Shown one piece after another: positions 53,425 to 64,000 of a stretch of 64,000 bases of DNA (position 1 is its first letter; every line of letters starts with the position of its first letter). Source of the stretch: Rhipicephalus microplus (Eukaryota > Arthropoda > Arachnida > Ixodida > Ixodidae); the NCBI RefSeq assembly GCF_043290135.1, contig NC_134704.1, positions 13,026,001-13,090,000 of the forward strand, written 5' to 3'. Under the pieces are notes generated by a model. The model was not told the origin of the DNA, searched no databases, and worked only from the letters and a program-made list of their open reading frames with translations. Position numbers and translations under genes: made by a program.

Positions 53425-54275
53425 GGCTGTTTATTCCCACGCGGCGGCAACGACTGCGAAACAATTGTCATGCCTCGTTACGCACAGGCGTTTTGTATTA
53501 CACTTGTTTTGCTGCTTTTCGCTAAAGTGAATTAGCCGTGACCACCTGCCTTGTGACACGGGTGAATTAGACGGCGACACTGCGGAAGGACGAAACCTTC
53601 TTCCTCGCATGGCCCGGTCTCGATCGCTCACTCTCCATTACGGGGACATATAGTTTGGAGCTGAAATGCTGGCGATCCAAACAACGGCCGATGCGAGTCG
53701 TTGGTCCCACCTTGGTATTTCTGATTGTTTGCAGTTGACGTCCGTTACCCGGGAACTACATGCCGCGGCAAACTCTGCGGTCTCTCTCAGATCGCAAACC
53801 GATTTTGCCCTCTCGCAGCAAAATAAGTGCTCAAAAAGATTGCGCCTCTAAAACGATGATACGGCCATAAAGCACCATCGCGCTATTACGGACAAACTAA
53901 GCTACTTCGGAACATGTACTGAAACAACCAGTAACACACGGAGATAAAAAATAAGATACGGCGAGATGCAAATCTTGCGCAAATAAAGCCGTCCTGGCAG
54001 CTAGTGTTGATACTTAGCTTCGTAGGCAAGTTTTCCTTTATTTATAGTCGCTAACGCAACTAATTAACTTATTTTATGCAGGATATATGTGGTGTTTTTT
54101 TATTTACTGCAACACGCACACTGTGCAGAGAGTTATCACGAATATGCAACTCCGAAACATCGCCTCTGGTGTAACGGTATGCCCGCACTTGCTGGGGTGC
54201 GGATGGGCGCTCATATGGTGTGATCGCGGTGGGCAAGGAAGTGGCCGTATTTACCATACGTTAGGCGAGTACACC
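53425..54275. promoter_or_regulatory. shared OCRL/BCKDHB divergent upstream region
   Basis: 851 bases separate the two start codons. The OCRL side is GC-richer with several CpG. No TATA box is convincing, and transcription start sites cannot be read from sequence. BCKDHB may have a 5' UTR intron here, but none can be shown. Confidence 0.5.
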
Positions 54276-54435
54276 ATGAGCCTGATAACTTTCAGATTTA
54301 CGGTGCGGGCACTTCTGCAGAAAAAGGTTTCTCCACGAAAACTGCGATGGGAACAAGTGGCGTCCAGCTGCGAGGTGCAGAAGCGGTCGGCGGGCCACTT
54401 CACGTTTGTACCTGACACACCGTCCTCGTCAGATG
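54276..54435 (+). CDS. BCKDHB: BCKDHB exon 1
   Basis: 53 codons plus one base. Presequence and mature start. Donor CAGATG|GTTTGT is weak but is the only one that fits exon 2. Confidence 0.85.
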
Positions 54436-55547
54436 GTTTGTGTGCTTACAGATTTATGCACTTGCTGGGACATTAAAATATTCCACAAATTCGCTATTTT
54501 CGAACAAATCGACAAAAATATCCTTTTTCCTTATCTATCCCCAAGGCGAAACGGCACGGTTGAACCTCTACCAAGCCATCACTAACGCCTTGGACCTAAC
54601 GTTGTCCAGTGATCCGACTGCCGTGGTCTTTGGGGAAGACGTGGCATTTGGTGGTGTATTTCGATGCACAGTCGGCCTACAAGACAAGTATGGTGCGTAT
54701 GCATGCGTCAATCGGATAGCATTGCTGCGAGGGGGTGTCTCGTGGTTGGCTCGGCATCTTGCAATTCTTGGCCTGTCATTTCCGAGTTTCGAGCGCTTGA
54801 TTTCTACCCCTGCTTTTAATTATAGTGGTGTGCATTTATGTACGATTCATGTTCATGCGGTGAATTTGCCGACTTGAAGGCGTAACGTCCAATTCACTCG
54901 CGGGTAATCGGAACAGTGCTATCACGAAGCACTCTTGATATTAAATTTGAAACAGCGCGCCTAGACGGGACACATGTTACAAGAAGCAAACATACACAGC
55001 GCTGTATATGTTTGCTTCTTCTAACATTTGGTCCCGTCTACGCGAGCTGTTTCATGTTCAGTATGTACCAACTGGCTCGCCAGCAGTCAGTGTTGCAATT
55101 AATTTTACCCTTGATATGTCGCGGAGTCGTGGTTACTGCGCTCGCACGACGATCTACATCGCAGGAGGTCCACTGACGGCAGCTTTCGCTGCAACAGCAG
55201 CTTATGGTCGCTTTTATGTGCCCCGTGCAGGTAAACACCGCGTGTTCAACACGCCGCTGTGTGAACAAGGCATCGCAGGTTTCGGTATTGGGATGGCTGT
55301 CGCCGGCGCCACAGCTGTCGCCGAGATGCAGTTCGCGGACTATATCTACCCCGCCTTCGATCAGCTCGTCAACGAGGCGGCCAAGTACCGCTATCGGTCT
55401 GGAGGTCTCTTCAACTGCGGCGGCCTGACGGTGCGAGCACCATGCGGTGCAGTCGGCCACGGCGCCTTGTATCACTCACAGAGCCCCGAGGCATTCTTCG
55501 CCCATGTGCCGGGGCTGAGGATTGTTATGCCGCGTGGTCCTATCCAG
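54276..55547 (+). CDS. BCKDHB: BCKDHB, branched-chain 2-oxo acid dehydrogenase E1 beta (first three exons, partial)
   Basis: Exons 54276-54435, 54546-54692 and 55231-55547 encode the first 208 residues. With E1 alpha the enzyme decarboxylates the 2-oxo acids of leucine, isoleucine and valine in the mitochondrial matrix, using thiamine diphosphate. Residues 1-45 form an arginine-rich mitochondrial presequence ([16 protein letters not shown]). HFTFVPDTP then [38 protein letters not shown] and [14 protein letters not shown] are E1 beta signatures. The start chosen is the Met that begins the presequence; an earlier in-frame ATG at 54144 is possible. The downstream exon (expected to encode an AKGLLLS-like start) was not found before the window ends, so the last 45% or so of the protein is missing. 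Divergent from OCRL. Confidence 0.95.
54546..54692 (+). CDS. BCKDHB: BCKDHB exon 2
   Basis: Acceptor ccccaag, donor TATG|GTGCGT. Encodes [16 protein letters not shown] and [19 protein letters not shown]. Confidence 0.95.
54948..55054. mobile_element. BCKDHB: near-perfect palindromic MITE in BCKDHB intron 2
   Basis: Arms of about 53 bp meet at agcgct (about 54998-55003). The arms start tgaaacagcgcgcctagacg and end in its complement, with few mismatches. Non-coding. The transcript could fold into a long hairpin. Confidence 0.75.
55231..55547 (+). CDS. BCKDHB: BCKDHB exon 3
   Basis: Acceptor ccgtgcag, donor CCAG|GTGCGT, ends phase 0. Encodes [13 protein letters not shown] through VMPRGPIQ. Confidence 0.96.
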
Positions 55548-58500
55548 GTGCGTGCACACAGCGCCCCATCGTCATGTCATCTGAGCTCACAAGGAAGCAT
55601 GCAGATGGCAGCACTTGGGAATGTAAATACTTCAGAACACCTAGCGGAACAAAATCAAACAGGTGGTTTCAGCAAAAAAAAGCCATCTGTACAGTTAGTA
55701 CCGTGAAAACGCGAAAGGTTCATGCAGGAACTGTACTACATCAAGATTATAGTGCTAGTTTGCACTTGCGGATGGTATATATAAAAACATATCCTTGTGT
55801 TACTTTAACCATGCTTTTCACATGGTTAAACTGTCTGGTTAAAAATGACATAATTAAAACCATGTCTTTGACATGATCGTAAATCTATACAATGGAAAGG
55901 CTCTAAGCTAACCACGTGATTCATGCTTTATGAAAGAGCACAGATAAACTTGTGCTTTTTTTCCCCACTTCTGTATGCAATCTCACCTCAATCGAACCTG
56001 TCACCACCTATTGCCCAATTTACTATGGTTTTGGTTTCTGAAATTGTGAAGCTGAATGCATTTGGATAGAACATCTAATGTTGCAGAAACGTCTGCCCAG
56101 AAATTAACTTGTTCAAAAGTATTGGTGGGCTAATAGCTAGTGTGCACCAGAGAAAGCACTATATGTCAACTTTTCATCTTCCTCTGACCAATCTCATCTT
56201 AGCCACACACTGAACATGTCAGGAAATTGAATGTTTAAACTTTCTGCACACACAAATTGACGTGCTTTACTCTCTAAGTATGAAGATCACTAGACCTCCC
56301 ATACTCATAGCATTCAGTGTGTGATCCTCCTATTGAGTCAACCTAGAGTGGACTTGTACAAACACAGTTTTCTTTCTTGAACAGTTGGACACTAGAATTA
56401 TTTGTATGTAAATGTGCATTCATTGTCATTGAATTATTTTATGTCTACATTTGACATGTGCTATTATTACCACCCAGTAATAGAGCGAGCAGGGCTGCAG
56501 TATATAAAAATAAATAGCGAGATATATGAAGTCAGTTGAGATAACAGCAAATAAATTGTTTACAGCACACAAGAAATTATCACAAGTACATGCTTTGCTA
56601 ATGAAAGCAAGCAGAAATCCTAGCCAGTTGGATACTAGTTGAATGATGCAGTTGTGACGTTACACAATATAAAAACAAGACCTGTTCGGTGCAAAGATGT
56701 AGAAGTTACTAATCATTGAAGAAGGTAAGGCATGCAGACATGGATTCAAGAGAAGACAATTGGATAACACGTATAAACTGGAAGGCTGCACCATGGCAAC
56801 AACCATGTCGAAGTTATATTCTGAGGAGCTCTATTCCATTGTATAAAAACTCTCGGCATTTCTCATCTTAAGCCAAGAAATTGAAAACCAGTATTTTCAG
56901 TCAACTGGCACATTTCAACATGGATAAATAAGCTGTGCTGAAAGTCATGTGTTAAAGTAGCACTCTCCATATGTGCTTTACTCTGCCCAAATTTTCTTCA
57001 AAAACGGCTCTGAGTATGAGATGAGAAGCACTGCGCTGGTACCGTTTGACTCTGCCTTTTCTGTTTTCATTTGTTTTCCCTGCCACAGCTCTCTCAGCTG
57101 GGTATTTCCTTATCAACCCTCATCTGTATTCAGGCAGCCACAAGGAAGTTACACTCTGTGCACTTTATCATGACTCAGACAGTGAATGAGTCATCTCTGA
57201 TAGTAAATGAATGTAGCAGCTGTTTGTATGAAAGGGCAGCGTCCTCGTATGTCGTGGTATTGGCAGCTCCGTCAAGGGTCTTCTCAACTGTAGTGCCTTG
57301 GAGTAATGCTTAGTGCCACTTAAAGAGAAGCAGCAGTGAAATTATGGACTGCATAAAAAGCCTAGGTATAAGGAGTGTGGGCATAAATAAACTGTCACTA
57401 TTTTATGCTCGAATTATGTTCATCATAAAAATCCCTGTAGATTAGACAGTTTTATTGTAAATGTAAAAAATAATGCTGCTGCTAACATTTGCCAAAAATG
57501 ATTTAGAAACCGGAATATGGAGAGCCATTAGGTCCTCAGTGTGACCTTCAAGACTAGGGTCTGTAAAAATACGGCGCAAAAAACCTTGGAAGCAAATGCA
57601 CTGGAACCTCTGTTGTATCTACTATCCGGTGTATGATTAATGTACACATGTGCTAATTATCACTTAATGATAAAATGAGACAATTGTCAGCCCTGCAGAT
57701 TCAATAACACTTCAGTAATACATGCTGCTCACTGATGACACATTCATTAAAAATGAAAAATTCATTGCCAGTGGCTGTTAAGTGAAGCTTTTTTCCCGTT
57801 CATTGTGCTCTATTGGTAGTACACTGCATACTTTCACTTTCGCTGATGTGTGAACTTAGTAAGCAATTTAGCACAAAACTGCTTTCTGACATTTTGCCCT
57901 GCAGTCTCCCAAGCAATGTCAACTACTAGGCCTCCAACATGGCTGGAACTTGGGCTAGTTGTCAGGATGACTTCTTGGGCGAGGTGGTGTTTCTTAAACA
58001 TATTGTTACTCTAAGACCTACATATTGTTACTCTGCACTTCCACCAAATCTTACACGAAGACAGTACCCTCACGAGCGCAAAGCTGGTGTATTTACAAGC
58101 AGTGTAGCTGCTGCCCAAGCGGCAATGAGAGACGTCTTCTTGTAGCCCGAACAAGCTTTCTCGTTCTCTTTGCCGTAACAATATCCTTGTAGCACGAAAA
58201 TCGAAAAAGAAAGGAAACTGAAGAACAACAGGTGCTATTACAATATGTTTGTGTTATTTCGCTGTACTTCATAACTGAGTAGCAGCACACTCTTACACAG
58301 ATAAAGAACAGAAGCACCAAAAAAAGTTAAGGCAGCTTCGCGCTAGTAGTGCCATGCCCAAAAGAAGTGCGGAGCTTGGCGACATTCTTTGTTTCTCTTC
58401 GGATTTCTACTTTCCGGCTTTTTTTGTCCTGTTATATCTCTTTACTTGTTTCTATCTTCCACTTTTTTTCCCTTTTCTTTTCCTCTGTTTCTATTTCTGG

Positions 58501-61500
58501 CTTGCTTTCTGTTTGTTTGTTTTTTTCTATTTTTATATGTGGTTTTCTTTGTATTACACGAAGCGACAATAACATATGAGAGAGTGGGCCCCAGAAGTGC
58601 TCTGCATTTAGTATCATTGTCCAAGCGCTCGAAGAACAATAGAAAGAAAATTCTCCTTGGCAACAACACGCACTCTATGTTCAACATGTGGCTATGCTAT
58701 ACATCATCATCAAGCCACTCAAACAAAAAGAGGAACAAGACTTCTTGATGCAAGTGCATGCTCATTATGCGACAGCCTGTGTTACACCAAGCGACAATGA
58801 CTGTATATGATCACAGCGTACAACAGCCAATGAAAGAATACGACAGCTCGGGCCCTTAAAGTGCTTCATACTTAATACACCTCTATGCATTTCTGGTCTT
58901 TCTTTTTTATTTAGTAAGTGAGCTGCCGTTCAATCATGCAATACAAAAGCTACACTGTTGTTTGCCGCAGCATTCATTTTCGAGCCTTTCGTCAGCAAAG
59001 GATAAAGTATGACTAGTTACGGCAGACCACATGGGTTCTTTTACAGGTCCGACATTTGTGCAGACCCAATCTCATGGAGAATGCTTCTCACACTGGTTGT
59101 GCCAGTCTGTACAACTTTTACAACTTTCTTTTTTTATTCGTAATTTACAAATCCCTTGTACTACATTAATGTATGCTTGTCCGAGTACAAGCTAAGACCT
59201 TGACGCGAGGAAAACCAGTTGATGTAACCTATCATCTCTGAGAACTTACTACTTATGTAAGCTTGTTAGTTGATTATATCATGCCATGTGTTGGGGATGT
59301 GTACAGTACGGTAATCTCATGGGCAATGACTGTAGTGTTCCTATAGACAGGCTTGTACTGGCATGGTGGGCCTGTTTGGTAGGCATCAGTGGTTGAGATG
59401 GTTTTGGCATTAAAGAAACGTATGTTGTGATAACATAAAAAAAAAATTGGTCTTTTTAAAAAAAAAGTGTGAAAAGTGACTGCATATAAATGCTTTTTCA
59501 ATCTTTCTTCCTTTTCTTTTTTAATTTACGAATGCTCCTTCATTTTTCTTTGCTTACTAAGCTCTCTCTTTGCAATGAAAAACCTGTGTATTCACATCAT
59601 ATACATGTTTAGTGTCTGTGATGTCAGTAACGAATTGAAAGTTGAAGAACATTTGATTCAGTCACATCTACTGATATATTGTTATGGCAGTTATATCTTT
59701 CATAATGCCCTCATGATATAAGAATTTATATAGCTGACAATTGAAAGAACCCAATGTCATGGAATTCAGTTGAGCTATGAAAGCATTGACAGCAATTAAA
59801 ATTGTCCATCTTCTTCTGTTGAATTTAAATTTTGCACACACACTTGAGGACTTCTTAACTAGCTTGGGGATGCATACTGGCATAATACAGCCACATTTGA
59901 AAAATATGTGAAGGCATTTCTGAAAAAGATTGCGGGTACTAGTGTCTTCAACGTCATTCTGAATTTGTCATAAGGAAGGTCTTTTCATGAAAGGTGTCAT
60001 GATGAGTCTGAAGAAATAAATTATTATTATGTGCTCAGTTTTAAAATTGAAATAGCTAACCTTTTACGCTTCCAGCATGAACTACAATTTCAAAAGCATT
60101 CAACGTAAACCCTATGCTGCAGTTAATTTAACCCTTAAAATTAGTGTCTACACTCTTTTACAGATGTAGTACCACACATGAATTAGAAAAATTTGATCAT
60201 TATTTTGGTTTTAGACTGTAAAATTTCAAACTGGGAGTAGTGGCAGCATATTTCTGTATTACTATGTGACAAACCATCGTGAAAAAAAAAAAAAATCAAT
60301 GGGAGAACATTAGTATGATGTTTTCGTCACAATATTAAATAAAAGTAAGAGCTTGTGACGTTTTCTTAACAATAATTAACACAAGCCTTAACTGTGCTAG
60401 AGTACCTACCTAGTTGTGAGAAAACATATTACTGGTAACAGAATGTACTTCAGCTATATGGTTTCACATGAATTGAAAATTCGATTAGTTTGCCCTTGTT
60501 GGTTACTGAACTAGCTCAGCGATTGGTTAACAAAACAAGGTCATTGACACTTTCTTATCGTTGTGCTGCGCTTGTCTGCTGCCAGTGCGTACGCTTGGAG
60601 CTGACTTTCGCGTCGGATTGTAAGGGTGCCAGAGCTGATATCAGCAGCCGTTTGCACGGAGCTTTGACAGGTCTCACACCAGTGTAAGTGGCACGGTGCC
60701 AGTAGTTGGAAGCCTGACTCACTGCATGCAAACATAACTTAGAACTAGGACGCTTTTGAACCTATGCAGCTGTTGCCCCCCACTCCCACTTTTCCCCCTT
60801 TGTTTATGTTGTTGTTTGTCTCTAATATTTTTTATTTGCTGCTATTTCATAATTGAGACATTTTAAAATCTGCAATGGGAATTGCTGAAACAGTTTTTTG
60901 TTCACTTATTTTTACCTCTGAAACACCACTGAAAAGATGATTCTATGCAGTTCCTTCGTAGGATGTTAAACATGGTAATGTGAGTGCTCAAAAGGCCGGT
61001 TCGCGATGTTCTTTCACAATTAAAAGGTGACGTAAACATTTCATTATTGGCGACCATGAAATTCCTGTGGCTGTTTGTTATTTATGAGGAGGCACAAAAG
61101 CTGGTGGGAACATGAGTTGCTGAAAGTTTTAGGCTTGTTGTGCTTGAAGGCTTATGTTTTCTTGTACTCTCACTTGCAGGAAAAGAAAAAAAAAACAAGC
61201 TATGACTTTTTTTAGTGCAGTCTAATTTGAGGGGAAGAAAAGCAACTTTCAACAGCTGTAATGTTTATATCATTTTTAAAAGCTGGAAGTTAACCTCTCT
61301 CTATTCGTACTAGTTGTGAAAGATGCAGTTTTTATTGTTGCCAACGTGATATCAGTGTAAATGAAAACTAAAGAGTAATTACTTGTTAGCAGCTTTCAGC
61401 AGCACCCAGTAAAGAACCTCTTGTAAAGGCTTTGCTTGCCATTGGAATAAGGTGTGAAATGTAACTGTATATTCTGTGACATGCAGAACACAGGAACAAA

Positions 61501-64000
61501 ATTAACATGTGGCTGTTGAGTAGCCTTTTTAAGTTGATGTCTATTATAACATTGTGAAAATAGAAGTGACATAGTTTATAAGTATTACAGAACGAGGTCT
61601 TGAAGTAAACACTGTCAGGGAGACTTCCTAATTTGAAGCAGCTATTGTGCCGGAGAAGGTTTACTTGTTATATTTTTATGTTAGTGTATTTATAAAAAAG
61701 TACTACTTTGTGAGCACTATTCTTAAAGTGGGAAACATCACGTAAGCAAAACTAACTAATTAAACAACAAACACTTATTGGGTCGAGTGCTGAACAAATG
61801 TTCATAACGCTCGAATGTTGCCCATAGTATTAGTGAACTTGACAGAAAAGTGAATGTGAAATTTATTGGTATTTGCCAAAGTTTACTAATGAAGTAGCTT
61901 TTTAAATAAATTTTATAAATAAGGCACTCATTAAAACATTTTCTGAAATCGGCTGAAATTCTACACAGTTCCTGCTGACAAGAACTGCGTAGAATTTCAG
62001 CTGGCTTTATCCTTCCCAAGTTGTTTACATGCCAGTTGCAGTCAGCTGCTGTCTTGCTGTTTTTTTTTTTTTTCGAAATGTTCTCTTCAAGTAGATTGAC
62101 GCACATTGCTGACATTTGCGTGCCCTGTATCCATGTCTCTTTTCTGTTTGTTTGGAGAAGCATGAGTATGTCAGGCGTTTGGTAGTTTTCCAAGTGAGAT
62201 AAAATGTTCGCAGTTCGCTTCTCTGCAAATGTGTGGGCTTGTTTAGCATACCCGTTCATTCAGTCACATTGCTGGATATCATCTAGCGTTGTAAAAGTGC
62301 GTCATATGTATGGCACCATAAGCCTTAAAGGGACACTAAAAGAATTGGAAAAGGTGTTTTCTCTCGTCTTAGTGAATTACTTCATCACAATACCAAAATA
62401 GTGACACTTGTCTGAAGAAGGCACGAAAAGAAAAAAATGTGAGTGGTGACACAATCTTAAAATTTTGGCACCAACCCTCTAATGTCATGAATTTTGACAT
62501 CGTTTACAAGGGTATACATATATTTCTACTTGATAAAAATGAAGTGCCTTGTCCTCTTGGGGTCTAGAGATTTGACATGCAAAGTTTCAGGAAAGTTTGC
62601 TGAGCTAATATTGCCGAAATTATAAAATTAGGCTTTGAAATCTGCCACATCTCCTGTGAAGATTTCAGTGCTGTAGTATAGTGATACTTTCACCTCGATT
62701 TTCAGAAATCCTTTGTTGACAAACATATAATGGTTAAATTGAAGTCACCAGCATTTTCAGACTGCAATTTATCGATGTATACTGGTTCTCTGTTTCATTG
62801 TAGTGTCCATTTAAGCCATTTTGTACGACGTAGCAGAGCTTTGCTATCACGAGCTGATCCACTTATGGCATTGCTGATTGAAAAAAAAAAAGGAAGTCTT
62901 ACTTGGTAATGTCGTGACACCACAAGAGAGCATTGTGCGAAATTTTGTGTATCCTGAAAGTCACTCTGTTGATGACCTGTAACGGTTGCTTGCATATTGT
63001 TTTTTCGGTGGGGTATTTAAAACTTGCAAGTTATATGCCTAGTTTATTTAGTGTTTGATTCTGGACGTGAATATATACTTTATTTATTTTTTATAGCTTT
63101 TAATGGAAAAGAGTTGGTCATTTAAAATTTCTGTCTTCTCAGGTTCAAGACTATAACGTGCTGTTGTAAGCCAACAATGTGTCGCAGTGTTTTTTCTATT
63201 CGCTATTTGTTTGACACGACGTGCACTCTACAAGTGCGTAATAGTTTAATGTGCATAACACCAAATACTCAACTAAAAAGTGTTAACTTGAAAGTTTTCT
63301 TCATCTATTTATAATCGTGGCCTAAAAACAGGAAGTCACAAAGGCTTTGCAACAGCTGGCACCTGTGCGCAGCTGACAATGTTCCTTATGACGCACGTGG
63401 CTGACGTACATGGCTGACGTACATTACCTCCGTTACCTGGCTGAACAAAATACGCTCCAACTTTAGAAAACATAAATGAAAGGTGCAAGAGCCCTTATAA
63501 TAAAGGAACCCAACAGACAATGCGATATAGATATTTTAAATGCAAAATTTGACTTCATTAAGTTTATATATTTAAGGCATGCAGTTAGAGACATATATGA
63601 GAATGTGTGGTGAATTGAGGTTAGTATCTGGTAATAAAAAGTATACTGCAATTGTCATTTAGAATTGTGCACATTTTATCAAGTATCTCTAAACAAAATG
63701 ATGTCAGTTTTTATTTGTGCAAATTAAGAGATCAAGGCATTATGTTTACATAATAGGTAGTTTTAAAATAGGGCATGCAAAGCTACACATAGCACTTGCT
63801 GCCACAGTGCATGCATCATGCACTAACCTTTTGAGTATGTGCGATGTTTGTGGAAATAGCATACATACCCTAAAATGTAAATTCTATGAACCCCACTCTA
63901 AAGCGCTCTATTGTTGCAGTTACACAAAACAAAATGTCTCACATTTAAAGCCAGTGTGCATAAATTGTAAAACGAGAACAGTGAAAGTGGCTGGTAGTTG
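55548..64000 (+). other. BCKDHB: BCKDHB intron 3 (runs off the window)
   Basis: More than 8.4 kb with no recognised exon. I looked for the expected next exon and did not find it. Contains pyrimidine-rich DNA (58380-58550), a loose direct repeat (acacgaagcgacaat near 58556, acaccaagcgacaat near 58783) and a tandem acatattgttactct (58000-58035). Otherwise unassigned. Confidence 0.6.

Noticed and set aside
54440..54877. A 145-codon plus-strand frame
   Set aside because: Only 54546-54692 is coding (BCKDHB exon 2); the rest is intron read-through.
58349..58748. Three overlapping Phe/Leu-rich frames that could suggest a membrane protein
   Set aside because: They all come from one pyrimidine-rich stretch read in three frames; no single frame is favoured.
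58960..59010. Candidate fourth BCKDHB exon (cgcag followed by an FEPF-like reading)
   Set aside because: It does not match the expected sequence after the exon 3 end and lacks a usable donor and frame.

Overview
This is animal nuclear DNA: spliced genes with conserved animal proteins, many dispersed repeats, several transposon classes and A/T-rich introns. The tRNA-derived SINEs and small inverted-repeat elements look like those I remember from hard ticks (Ixodidae), and a Rhipicephalus-like tick is my best guess. That is recollection, not a database match.

Three host genes are supported. (1) NOC3L, + strand, two exons (8378-9349 and 9929-10978), a complete 673-residue ribosome-biogenesis protein. 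(2) An OCRL/INPP5B-type inositol polyphosphate 5-phosphatase, - strand, rebuilt here as 20 coding exons from 53424 down to 11004. The exons keep one reading frame throughout and give 856 residues with PH, 5-phosphatase, ASH and RhoGAP-like domains. (3) The first three coding exons of BCKDHB (branched-chain keto acid dehydrogenase E1 beta), + strand, 54276-55547; the rest lies beyond the right edge. NOC3L and OCRL are tail to tail with 25 bases between their stop codons. OCRL and BCKDHB are head to head with 851 bases between their start codons.

Layout: 1-8377 is intergenic and repeat-rich (SINEs, several inverted-repeat elements, a 61-bp tandem duplication). 8378-10978 is NOC3L. 11004-53424 is OCRL. 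Its 12.3-kb intron 10 (19026-31308) holds a gag-deleted Ty3/gypsy element and, beside it, a pogo/Tigger-like transposon that was itself broken by a LINE and by a hAT-type MITE carrying another MITE. Its 7-kb intron 5 holds an almost complete RTE-type LINE with an exact 11-bp target duplication. 53425-54275 is the shared OCRL/BCKDHB upstream region. 55548-64000 is BCKDHB intron 3.

The most notable biology is in the splice sites. OCRL appears to contain three U12-type (minor spliceosome) introns, one of them a textbook AT-AC intron. OCRL and NOC3L each need one GC-AG intron to stay in frame. The gypsy element carries a textbook -1 ribosomal frameshift signal at its gag/pol junction. I found no credible evidence for an entirely new system. 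The U12-rich OCRL gene and the nested transposons are the items I would check first.
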